64,000 nucleotides of DNA from NCBI RefSeq assembly GCF_023898315.1, contig NC_064621.1, positions 16,366,501-16,430,500 on the forward strand. Direction: 5' to 3'. A program made the translations under genes and the position numbers. The stretch comes from Schistocerca nitens (Eukaryota > Arthropoda > Insecta > Orthoptera > Acrididae). Below are positions 10,903-22,388 of this stretch, one piece after another (the first letter of the stretch is position 1; every line of letters begins with the position of its first letter). A model generated the notes under the pieces. The model was not told the DNA's origin. It did not search any database and was given only the letters and a program-made list of their open reading frames with translations.

Positions 10903-13900
10903 CCCCGTGGAGGCCCGGGAAAAGAATAGGCCTCCGGTATGTTCTGCCAGTCGTAAAAGGCGACGAAAAGAGCAAACCACTAATAGGGCTAACCCCCCTT
11001 TTAGTGTGATTACTTGGTTCAGGACAGAACTAAAGAAGCCTCGGACAAGCGCCGTCATGGTCGGGGACGACGCTTGAACCCTATGCCCGCCCACAATGGT
11101 AACGACACTGCTAGCCAACTGGAAAATGATTTAAATCCAAATAGAGGTGTTTTGCAGGATATGCTTCCTGCAACCACCCTAGAAGGAAAACAAAGACAGA
11201 GGATGAGATGGTCAGATGAAGTTAATCGACACCTCATGTTCTGTTATTACCAAGCAACAAACCTAGGAACCAACACAACTGGATAAAGATCACAAGTACA
11301 CACAACATTTATTACCAGATACCCAGAATTAAAATTTTTAACAGAACAACGACTAGCTGATCAGATCCGTGTAATAATCAAAAATAACAGGATACCCCAG
11401 TCAGAATTAGAAAACATCAAACAACAAGTACAACAAATACTAGAACAAAATAATGTGCAATCAGAAGAAGAAGAAGAAAATACAGTAATGGACTCAAACA
11501 TCCCAGAGCAAACAAACAAAGAACAACACACATCAATTAAACAATCAGAGGAAAACGACATCTTAAGACAGCCACCAGAACAAGCACAAATAGAACACGA
11601 AGTGACACACATGTTAGATATAGAAGAGAAATTTCAGCTAACATATATAGAATACAAAGACACAAATACAGACATTTGACCATTCTTGCATAGACCACCA
11701 AATAACCCACAAGTCGAAACAACAATAACAACTATCAACACAATCATACACAACAAAATAAATGAAAATACAACAATGGAAGAGTTACAACTACTGGTTT
11801 ATGTAGGAGCACTCACTACACTAAATATACACACTAGGCAGAGATCAGAACCAACCAACACACAGAAGAAACCCACAAAACCAGCATGGCAACACAGGCT
11901 ACAGATCAGAATAGAAAAACTGAGAAAAGACATCGGACAGCTAACACAATTTATAAGAAATGAAATATCAGACAAAAAACGAAAAAGGTTAGGTAAAATC
12001 TCACAACAAGAAGCAATGGAGCAATTAGATGAAAAGAAGCAGAAGTTACAAGCATTGGCCAAACGACTTAGAAGATACAAAAAAAGTGAAAATAGAAGGA
12101 AACAAAACCAAACATTCAACACAAACCAAAAGAAATTTTACCAAACAATAGATAACACACACATAAAAATAGACAATCCACCAAACATAAGAGACATGGA
12201 ACACTTCTGGAGCAACATATGGTCAAACCCGGTACAACATAACAGGCATGCACGGTGGATACAAGCAGAAACAGACTCATACAAGATGATACCACAAATG
12301 CCTGAAGTGATAATTTTGCAACATGAAGTCACCCGAGCAATTAATTCTACGCACAATTGGAAAGCCCCTGGAAATGATAAAATAGCAAATTTCTGGCTAA
12401 AGAAGTTCACCTCAACACATTCACATCTAACTAAATTATTTAACAGTTACATTGCAGACCCATACACATTCCCTGATACACTTACACATGGAATAACCTA
12501 TCTGAAACCTAAAGATCAAGCAGACACAGCAAACCCAGCTAAATATCGCCCCATAACATGCCTACCAACAATCTACAAAATATTAACTTCAGTCATTACA
12601 CAGAAATTAATGACACATACAACACAGAACAAAATTATAAATGAAGAACAAAAAGGCTGTTGCAAAGGAGCACGAGGATGTAAAGAGCAACTGATAATAG
12701 ATGCAGAGGTGACATATCAAGCTAAAACTAAACAAAGGTCACTACACTACGCATACATTGATTACCAAAAAGCTTTTGATAGTGTACCCCACTCATGGTT
12801 ACTACAGATATTGGAAATATACAAAGTAGATCCTAAATTGATGCAGTTCCTAAACATAGTTATGAAAAACTGGAAAACCACACTTAATATCCAAACAAAC
12901 TCTAATAATATCACATCACAGCCAATACAGATTAAGCGTGGAATATACCAAGGAGACTCATTAAGTCCTTTCTGGTTCTGCCTTGCTCTGAACCCACTAT
13001 CCAACATGCTAAACAATACAAATTATGGATACAATATTACTGGAACATACCCACACAAAATCACACATTTGCTATACATGGATGATCTAAAACTACTGGC
13101 AGCAACCAATCAACAACTCAACCAATTACTAAAGATAACAGAAGGATTCAGCAATGATATAAGTATGGCGTTTGGAACAGACAAATGTAAGAAAAATAGC
13201 ATAGTCAAGGGAAAACACACTAAACAAGAAGATTACATATTGGTTAACCACAGCGACTGCATAGAAGCGATGGAAAAAACAGATATCTATAAATATCTAG
13301 GATACAGACAAAAAATAGGAATAGATAATACAAATATTAAAGAAGAACTAAAAGAAAAATATAGACAAAGACTAACAAAAATACTGAAAACAGAACTGAC
13401 AGCAAGAAACAAGACAAAAGCTATAAATACTTACGCCATACCAATATTGACCTACTCATTTGGAGTAGTGAAATGGAGTAACACAGACCTAGAAGCACTC
13501 AATACACTTACACGATCACAATGCCATAAATATAGAATACATCACATACATTCAGCAACAGAAAGATTCACATTAAGCAGAAAGGAAGGAGGAAGGGGAT
13601 TTATCGATATAAAAAACCTACATTATGGACAGGTAGACAATTTAAGAAAATTCTTTATAGAACGAGCAGAAACTAGCAAAATACACAAAGCAATCACTCA
13701 TATAAATACATCGGCTACACCACTGCAATTTCATAACCACTTCTACAACCCTTTAGATCACATAACATCAACAGATACGAAGAAAGCAAATTGGAAAAAG
13801 AAAACACTACATGGCAAGCACCCGTATCATCTAACACAGCCACACATCGATCAAGACGCATCCAACACATGGCTAAGAAAAGGCAATATATACAGTGAGA

Positions 13901-14670
13901 CAGAAGGATTCATGATTGCAATACAGGATCAAACAATAAACACCAGGTATTACAGCAAGCATATTATTAAAGATCCCAATACCACAACAGATAAATGCAG
14001 ACTTTGTAAACAACAAATAGAAACAGTAGATCACATCACAAGCGGATGTACAATACTAGCAAATACAGAATACCCCAGAAGACATGACAATGTAGCAAAA
14101 ATAATACATCAACAGCTTGCCTTACAACATAAACTTATAAAACAACACGTTCCCACATACAAGTATGCACCACAAAATGTACTGGAGAATGATGAATACA
14201 AATTATACTGGAACAGAACCATTATAACAGATAAAACAACACCACATAACAAACCTGACATCATACTCACCAATAAAAAGAAGAAATTAACACAATTAAT
14301 CGAAATATCCATACCCAATACAACAAATATACAAAAGAAAACAGGAGAAAAAATTGAAAAATACATCCAACTGGCTGAGGAAGTCAAAGACATGTGGCAT
14401 CAGGATAAAGTTGACATCATACCAATTATACTATCAACTACAGGAGTCATACCACACAATATCCACCAATACATCAATGCAATACAGCTACATCCAAACA
14501 TATATATACAATTACAGAAATCCGTAATTATTGATACATGTTCAATTACCCGAAAGTTCCTAAATGCAATATAACATGTACCGTACAGCAAAAAGGAAGT
14601 GACGCTTGATAAAGGTCCGCGTCACTCCATTCTTAACCAGACTTCTAAAAAGTCTGAGAAAGTAAAGAAA
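10903..14670 (+). mobile_element. Dong/R4-like LINE, beta copy 1 (full length)
   Basis: 3.77 kb non-LTR retrotransposon beginning CCCCGTGGAGGCCCGGG, exactly as copies 2 and 3 do, and ending in a structured 3'UTR followed by TAA repeats. The single ORF combines RT, a CCHC finger and a restriction-like endonuclease, the arrangement of the R2/R4 (Dong) lineage. Dong of Bombyx is known to insert into TAA repeats, matching all three copies here. The 5' leader can form GGAGGCC/GGCCTCC (10909-10915 with 10929-10935). Confidence 0.88.
11083..14574 (+). pseudogene. Dong-like polyprotein (RT + restriction-like endonuclease), two nonsense codons
   Basis: One frame of about 1163 aa from the first in-frame ATG. 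An N-terminal WSDEVNRHLMFCYY / TEQRLADQIR region is followed by a basic coiled segment (about residues 270-360). The RT domain then follows, with the YIDYQKAFDS motif and YMDD at about 665-668. A CX2CX8HX4C finger lies at 972-989. Next is PD at 1058-1059 with E1074 (IEISIP), fitting the PD-(D/E)xK endonuclease of R2/R4 elements. TAA at 11284-11286 (a Tyr codon in the other copies) and TGA at 11677-11679 (Arg) interrupt it. From 11686 on, 962 codons are unbroken. No frameshift, so decay is recent. Confidence 0.88.
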
Positions 14671-14682
14671 TAATAATAATAA
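14671..14682. repeat. (TAA)4 junction between beta copies
   Basis: Four TAA units separate the 3' end of beta copy 1 from the CCCCGTGG start of beta copy 2. Confidence 0.95.
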
Positions 14683-17600
14683 CCCCGTGGAGGCCCGGGA
14701 AAAGAATAGGCCTCCGGTATGTTCTGCCAGTCGTAAAAGGCGACGAAAAGAACAAACCACTAATAGGGCTAACCCCCCTTTTAGTGTGATTACTTGGTTC
14801 AGGACAGAACTAAAGAAGCCTCGGACAAGCGCCGTCATGGTCGGGGACGGCGCTTGAACCCTATGCCCGCCCACAATGGTAATGACACTGCTAGCCAACT
14901 GGAAAATGATTTAAATCCAAATAGAGGTGTTTTGCAGGATATGCTTCCTGCAACCACCCTAGAAGGAAAACAAAGACAGAGGATGAGATGGTCAGATGAA
15001 GTTAATCGACACCTCATGTTCTGTTATTACCAAGCAACAAACCTAGGAACCAACACAACTGGATACAGATCACAAGTATACACAACATTTATTACCAGAT
15101 ACCCAGAATTAAAATTTTTAACAGAACAACGTCTAGCTGATCAGATTCGTGTAATAATAAAAAATAACAGGATACCCCAGTCAGAATTAGAAAACATCAA
15201 ACAACAAGTACAACAAATACTGGAACAAAATAATGTGCAATTAGAAGAAGAAGAAAATACAGTAATGGACTCAAACATCCCAGAGCAAACAAACAAAGAA
15301 CAACACGCATCAATTAAACAATCAGAGGAAAATGAAATTTTAAGACAGCCACCAGCACAAGCACAAATAGAACACGAAGTGACACACATGTTAGATATAG
15401 AAGAAAAATTTCAGTTGACATATATAGAATACAAAGACACAAATACAGACATTAGACCATTCTTGCATAGACCACCAAATAGCCCACAAGTCGAAACAAC
15501 AATAAAAACTATCAACACAATCATACACAACAAAATAAATGAATACACAACTATGGAAGAGTTACAACTACGGGTTTACGTAGGAGCACTCACTACACTA
15601 AATATACACACTAGGCAGATATCAGAACCAACCAACACACAGAAGAAACCCACAAAACCAGCATGGTAACACAGGCTACAGATCAGAATAGAAAAACTGA
15701 GAAAAGACATCGGACAGTTAACACAATTTATAAGAAATGAAATATCAGACAAAAAACGAAAAAGGTTAGGTAAAATCTCACAACAAGAAGCAATAGAGCA
15801 ATTAGATGAAAAGAAGCAAAAATTACAAGCTTTGGCGAAACGACTTAGAAGATACAAAAAAAGTGAAAATAGAAGGAAACAAAACCAAACATTCAACACA
15901 AACCAAAAGAAATTTTACCAGACAATAGATAACACACACATAAAAATAGACAATCCACCAAACATAAGAGACATGGAACACTTCTGGAGCAGCATATGGT
16001 CAAACCCGGTACAACATAACAGGCATGCACGGTGGATACAAGCAGAAACAGATACATACAAGATGATACCACAAATGCCTGAAGTGATAATTTTGCAACA
16101 TGAAGTCACCCGAGCAATTAATTCTACGCACAATTGGAAAGCCCCTGGAAAAGATAAAATAGCAAATTTCTGGCTAAAGAAGTTCACCTCAACACATTCA
16201 CATCTAACTAAATTATTTAACAGTTACATTGCAGACCCATACATATTCCCTGATACACTTACACATGGAATAACTTATCTGAAACCTAAAGATCAAGCAG
16301 ACACAGCAAACCCAGCTAAATATCGCCCCATAACATGCCTACCAACAATCTACAAAATATTAACTTCAGTCATTACACAGAAATTAATGACACATACAAC
16401 ACAGAACAAAATTATAAATGAAGAACAAAAAGGCTGTTGCAAAGGAGCACGAGGATGTAAAGAGCAACTGATAATAGATGCAGAGGTGACATATCAAGCT
16501 AAAACTAAACAAAGGTCTCTACACTACGCATACATTGATTACCAAAAAGCTTTTGATAGTGTACCCCACTCATGGTTACTACAAATATTGGAAATATACA
16601 AAGTAGATCCTAAATTGATACAGTTCCTAAACATAGTAATGAAAAACTGGAAAACCACACTTAATATCCAAACAAATTCAGATAATATCACATCACAGCC
16701 AATACAGATTAAGCGTGGAATATACCAAGGAGACTCATTAAGTCCTTTCTGGTTCTGCCTTGCTCTGAACCCACTATCCAACATGCTAAATAATACAAAT
16801 TATGGATACAATATTACTGGAACATACCCACACAAAATCACACATTTGCTATACATGGATGATCTAAAACTACTGGCAGCAACAAATCAACAACTCAACC
16901 AATTACTAAAGATAACAGAAGTATTCAGCAATGATATAAGTATGGCGTTTGGAACAGACAAATGTAAGAAAAATAGCATAGTCAAGGGAAAACACACTAA
17001 ACAAGAAGATTACATATTGGTTAACCACAGCGACTGCATAGAAGCGATGGAAAAAACAGATATCTATAAATATCTAGGATACAGACAAAAAATAGGAATA
17101 GATAATACAAATATTAAAGAAGAACTAAAAGAAAAATATAGACAAAGACTAACAAAAATACTGAAAACAGAATTGACAGCAAGAAACAAGACAAAGCTAT
17201 AAATACTTATGCCATACCAATATTGACCTACTCATTTGGAGTAGTGAAATGGAGTAACACAGACCTAGAAGCACTCGATACACTTACACGATCACAATGC
17301 CACAAATATAGAATACATCACATACATTCAGCAACAGAAAGATTCACATTAAGCAGAAAGGAAGGAGGAAGGGGATTTATCGACATAAAAAACCTACACT
17401 ATGGACAGGTAGACAATTTAAGAAAATTCTTTCTAGAACGAGCAGAAACTAGCAAAATACACAAGGCAATCACTCATATAAATACATCGGCTACACCACT
17501 GCAACTTCATAACCACTTCTACAACCCTTTAGATCACATAACATCAACAAATACGAAGAAAGTAAATTGGAAAAAGAAAACACTACATGGCAAGCACCCG

Positions 17601-18446
17601 TATCATCTAACACAGCCACACATCGATCAAGACGCATCCAACACATGGCTAAGAAAAGGCAATATATACAGTGAGACAGAAGGATTCATGATTGCAATAC
17701 AGGATCAAACAATAAACACCAGGTATTACAGCAAGCATATTATTAAAGATCCCAATACCACAACAGATAAATGCAGACTTTGTAAACAACAAATAGAAAC
17801 AGTAGATCACATCACAAGCGGATGTACAATACTAGCAAATACAGAATACCCCAGAAGACAAGACAATGTCGCAAAAATAATACATCAACAGCTTGCCTTA
17901 CAACATAAACTTATAAAACAACACGTTCCTACATACAAGTATGCACCACAAAATGTACTGGAGAATGATGAATACAAATTATACTGGAACAGAACCATTA
18001 TAACAGATAAAACAACGCCACATAACAAACCTGACATCATACTCACCAATAAAAAGAAGAAATTAACACAATTAATCGAAATATCCATACCCAATACAAC
18101 AAATATACAAAAGAAAACAGGAGAAAAAATTGAAAAATACATCCAACTGGCTGAGGAAGTCAAAGACATGTGGCATCAGGATAAAGTTGACATCATACCA
18201 ATTATACTATCAACTACAGGAGTCATACCACACAATATCCACCAATACATCAATGCAATACAGCTACATCCAAACATATATATACAATTACAGAAATCCG
18301 TAATTATTGATACATGTTCAATTACCCGTAAGTTCCTAAATGCAATATAACATGTACCGTACAGCAAAAAGGAAGTGACGCTTGATAAAGGTCCGCGTCA
18401 CTCCATTCTTAACCAGACTTCTAAAAAGTCTGAGAAAGTAATCAAA
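14683..18446 (+). mobile_element. Dong/R4-like LINE, beta copy 2 (full length)
   Basis: Starts at the same base as copy 1 and ends with the same 3'UTR hairpins, then (TAA)5 at 18447-18461. It is very similar to copy 1 throughout. The head-to-tail pair is best explained by copy 2 inserting into the TAA tail of copy 1. 18462-18830 shows no recognisable feature. Confidence 0.88.
14863..18350 (+). pseudogene. Dong-like polyprotein, one nonsense codon and one frameshift
   Basis: Same domain order as copy 1. The N-terminal part is open to TAA at 15667-15669 (Gln codon in the others). The RT domain, including YMDD, continues in the same frame to about 17195. There a one-base loss in an A run (ACAAAGC against ACAAAAGC) shifts the frame. 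The CCHC finger and PD...E endonuclease follow at 17223-18350. The RT and endonuclease active-site residues themselves are intact. Confidence 0.87.
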
Positions 18447-18839
18447 TAATAATAATAATAATGCATTTAGATACATACTAAACAGCATGCGGTTGCCAGA
18501 CTCAGTGTTGAAAGGCATAATTAGTGAGACCATGCTGATAACACACAAAATAGTAACCGAGTTTGGACATTATTCGCGAAGTACGTTGCTAGTCCTACTG
18601 GTAACGTAAGGTCCTAACGAAATGTATTGGACCTGGACGAGGCAAGAATAATAGTTGGTACTAATCTGTGGGACCATTGGAGGAGGGTACAAAGAAAACA
18701 GGTATCGCATCTAGTAGATGAAGTGGTGCGAAAAAATTCACGCCTTCTTTCGAAGCTGATCAATCTTCCATTTCTGCGATTGTAGTATGCAAGTGCAAAT
18801 ATTTTCTAGAGGACCCGCTGCAATCGATGTTGACGTTTA

Positions 18840-19165
18840 AGATGTCAGGTATCGTACCACCTGGACTAAATTTACCAAATAAAAAACATATGCCTCAACC
18901 CAGCATCGAACCAACGACCTCCTGCATGCTAACCCAAAACTCTATGCACCGTACCAACTGTGCAGCACGAGTAACATGTACTGAAAGAGGTAATTACCGT
19001 ACATGTGGTTACAGTGTTGCAAGTTTGCCTCTCTTTAACGTACTTTTTCTGCCGGATGTACACGCAGGGCGAAATTTTGTCAGATACTTTTTTTTTTTTT
19101 ATCGCTGGCATGCGTGGAGTCGCGCTGCGAAGTCCGAGTGCGAGAACTTCGCCTCACCCTGTAAT
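18840..19165 (-). mobile_element. second SINE-like family, tRNA-like core
   Basis: The reverse complement starts TACAGGGTGAGGCGAAGTTC and shares the tRNA-like core (GTGCATAGAGTTTTGGGTTA, B box GGTTCGATGC) with 7797-8076. A T run at about 19088 lies inside it. No protein is encoded. Confidence 0.55.
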
Positions 19166-19261
19166 CTGTATGTGTACCGTCTGTTCTTTCGTGCTTCGTA
19201 AAAGACACCATTTTGATCCTGCAGCCAGTGTGAATCAAGCCACGAAAGAATGAAACACGTT

Positions 19262-19546
19262 AGCTGCCACCGGGTTGTGATTTATATCGATGGGTCGAGC
19301 TGATAACTTGTGCCAGAGGTGGATTCGAACCCAGCTGTTCACTACGCCTATGCGCTGACCAGTACACCATCCGGGCACAGTGCTCACCACAATTGCACGG
19401 ACTACCCGAGTACGCCTCTCCTCATATCCAAATTGGTACGGTGGTCAGCGCATCTTCCTAGTAAGAAGGAGAACCGGGTTCGAATCCCGGTTCGGCACTA
19501 ATTTTCAACTTGCCCCATTGATATAAATCAGTACCCACTGGCAGCT
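19262..19546. mobile_element. inverted-repeat element with two divergent tRNA-like heads
   Basis: Termini AGCTGCCA...TGATTTATATCGATGGG (19262-19294) and the imperfect inverted copy at 19513-19546 enclose two tRNA-like sequences. One is on the minus strand (19310-19378), the other on the plus strand (about 19433-19498). Each has an A box with GGTCAGCGCAT and a B box GGTTCGAATCC, and both are transcribed outward if active. No CCA or clean cloverleaf supports real tRNA genes. A dimerised SINE or a MITE carrying tRNA-like promoters are the options. Confidence 0.6.
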
Positions 19547-19664
19547 GATGTCTATAATTCCGTTGTGTATTGATTCATAGCGGCTGCAGGATGAAAATAG
19601 TGTCTATATATACGAAGATTGATGAGATGCGCTGCGGCTCCGTGTCTCTCTTTGACTTCACGTA

Positions 19665-19935
19665 AAGTGTGCAGGGAGAAACTAAGCGTGCGGTCGGTGG
19701 CGCTTTGTCACTGGGCGCCGTGAGTAGGCTAGACAGGGTAGGCAGCTGTCAGCGGGCAGCGGGCAGCCCGACTGCGCGAGATGCGGGCGGCGGCCGGGTG
19801 TGTGCCTGGGCCGCCCCACGTCTGCCCGCATGTCCGCCGCAGGGCCACTGCCACCCGTCTCTCCCCCTAGTCACGTCCGCCCTCCCCGACTCACACAATT
19901 GTGGAGTAGCGCGCCGTCTGGACTCTTGAGAAAGA
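19665..19935. other. GC-rich segment, no gene recognised
   Basis: CpG-rich stretch with repeated GCGGGCAGC and CCGCC motifs. The open frames look compositional. A promoter-associated island is possible, but no TATA box or clear splice signal was seen. Confidence 0.4.
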
Positions 19936-19969
19936 GGCCAGTGAAAGCGTTTCGCGCCTTTACTACCCT

Positions 19970-20280
19970 AAAAATTTGGTTTTCTTTATGTTGGCAGCAG
20001 CAGTGTTACGGGCATGGCACAAGGACGCCTCTGCTGTCGATGTATTTTTGTTTTCGTTATATTGGCAGTTACAGTTTTTCTGGCACTAACACGTGTACTT
20101 TTGTTTCAGTTATGTTGGCAAGGAACATGGTACGAAGAACGCCACTGAGTGTGAGAAAATTTTGATTTTGATGCGTTTTTGTTTCAATTATATTGTCAGC
20201 GATAGTGTAGTTGGGAGCATCACTAAGATGCCTTTCTTTTCGCTAATATCAATGTATTTTCATTCTCGTTATGTTGTTTA
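19970..20280 (+). repeat. degenerate tandem repeat, about 55-77 bp period
   Basis: The motif TTTTGTTTYRGTTATRTTGGCA recurs near 19977, 20045, 20100, 20175 and 20252 with drifting sequence and spacing, suggesting an old minisatellite. No coding role is seen. Confidence 0.45.
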
Positions 20281-20350
20281 ATAACGTAAGTCAATTATCA
20301 ACTCGAATAGGGGAAGCGTTTCATTTATGTGACTTTTTAAAATAGTCGTA

Positions 20351-20383
<33 letters not shown>

Positions 20384-20398
20384 TGTGTGTGTGTGTGT
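20351..20398. repeat. (GT)n microsatellite
   Basis: About 24 GT units with one AT interruption. Confidence 0.95.
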
Positions 20399-20749
20399 CG
20401 CTCAAAAGAACAAATGAAGTGCAGCACTGTCATAAAATTCTGTCTTTTAGACAGGAACTCACAAGATTTTTGTGATGTTAACAACCAGTTTGAGCCGCTC
20501 AAAATTTATGAACTCAAAGAAGTTCAAGTTTTGTCAGCTACATTAAGGTCGCATTCACATAGTTTATCACTGCAGCAGCGTTACACTCAAGTTAACTAAC
20601 ATAAAATAGCAGGTAAATCTGCCTGATGCACATTGGGATCGATATTTTGGAATAAAGCCTTATAACAGTAATAATAAATAATATAATAGTATAATAATAT
20701 AATGAGTAATAGTATAATAAATAATTTTTCTAAATAAAATATCCACCGA

Positions 20750-20953
20750 CGTGTGGTAGCGTTCTCGCTTCCCGTGCCCGGGTTCCCGGGTTCGATTCCC
20801 AGCCGGGTCAGGGATTTTCTCTGCCTCGTGATGACTGGGTGTTGTGTGATGTCCTTAGGTTAATTAGGTTTAAGTAGTTCTAAGTTCCAGGGGACTGATG
20901 ACCATAGCTGTTAAGTCCCATAGTGCTCAGAGCCATTTCACCCATTTTTTTAC
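20750..20953 (+). mobile_element. SINE with a different tRNA head but the common body
   Basis: The head (GTGGTAGCGTTCTCGCTTCC, B box GGTTCGATTCC) looks like a short-arm tRNA, perhaps Gly-like. It is unlike the long-variable-arm head of the other SINEs here. The body from TGTGTGATGTCCTTAGG to AGTGCTCAGAGCCATTT is shared with them. Target duplication CCACCGA at 20743-20749 and 20954-20960. Confidence 0.85.
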
Positions 20954-20960
20954 CCACCGA

Positions 20961-22351
20961 TCAGTTGCGCTGTAATTCTACTCACACAACCGATTTTGAC
21001 TTCGTTAAGAATAATTCTCAAATGTGTTACATGGATACGCCACGGAAAGAACGGTTGCATAATTTTTTTTAAAATGGGGCGTCTTAGATGTTTTAAAAAT
21101 TGACGATACTATTGGAAAGTTGTACACAGTTACTTCAATCTCAGGAAATACTGACCGCAATTGTTTCTGCAGGGATGTTACAACTGACATTGCTGCAAGT
21201 CTCTTCACTGTTATAGACCAACCACACTAATCGTGCACTGTGTGTCTTCCTTCCATCGTCTCTTCCGTGATCACATCCAAACATATCGACCAGCCAACTC
21301 GGACCTTACCTGCTAAATTAATATTAGCCCTCTTTAGCACCTCCCCAGTCTCCACAGCCCCGCTGTAAGCGATTAAACGATCTTATATACTATCGCTTAT
21401 TGCATAACTATTTCGAATCCATAAATTTCACATTTAAGAAAGGTCTTTTTTCTCGAAAACGATAGCTCATCCTTACTCCAGACTCTCACTTAATACAGCC
21501 ATCGCCGCAGTCTCAAAAGTGTTTTCATGTTTCTCTCTCTCGTCTTTCTCTTATTTTTCTTCTTCCTCTTTCTTGACGTTGCTTTCGTTCTTTCTTTTTC
21601 CCTCCCTTTCTTCCCTTCATTCTTTCCTTCTCTTGCTTTTCTTTTCCCTCCTTCATCTCCTATCTTACTCCTTTATTCCTAACTCCATTTTGTGATATTT
21701 AAATACACTTTTCATTTATTGCTATACGAGGTCATAATACACACTGTGTATTCTAATAGGTGTTACGTTTGAAGAGGACGCCAATCTTGTATAATGTGAC
21801 GTGTGTAATCAGGAGTGGATAATCCAAGAAACCAAAGTAAATTGATGATTTTTAAGTTGTGGAAGCAAGTGAAGATGTTCCCAAAAATATTGATATTCAG
21901 GACGGGATGACACAGCAGGGCAATCGCTTTCTGGGGGACGAGAATATTCCAGCCTTGTGTTAGTCCCGCCTCCTATATAAGAAGCACTGAGACATGACGC
22001 GACGTTTCACAAATCTGCCCCTCGTTTCGGTTTCGATAACATTTCAATTACACTTCTCGAGTCTTCCGACATAATTTTTAAAATATCTGCGAGTGCTACC
22101 TTCAACAAAGATATTGCCTGTATGATAGGTATGATAGATTTATATTCTCGCATTCCATTGGGCCGTAAGAGTGGTTTTCCAAGGAGATACTGTATGTACG
22201 CTATGGTTGACAGAATGCTGGCGACACACGTTTAGTAATTACAGGAATTTAGTACAGCATAAACTTCTGAGTTTCTAATCACAGCGAAAGACTTCTTTTT
22301 TCCTACGAACTCCTAACAGTTAAAAACAAAAAAAAAAAAAAAAGAGAGAAC

Positions 22352-22388
<37 letters not shown>

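Noticed and set aside
10795-11118. Isoleucine-run proteins next to the beta LINEs
   Set aside because: Antisense translations of the TAA microsatellites.
19433-19498. Functional tRNA gene
   Set aside because: A and B boxes are present, but the stems are imperfect, the unit sits in an inverted-repeat element and related decayed copies exist.
20880-20900. Telomere-like TTAGG repeats in SINE bodies
   Set aside because: Only the SINE-specific GTCCTTAGGTTA-type text, no tandem TTAGG array.
21972-22010. TATA promoter at CCTATATAAG
   Set aside because: No initiator, GC-rich island, splice donor or downstream frame to support it.
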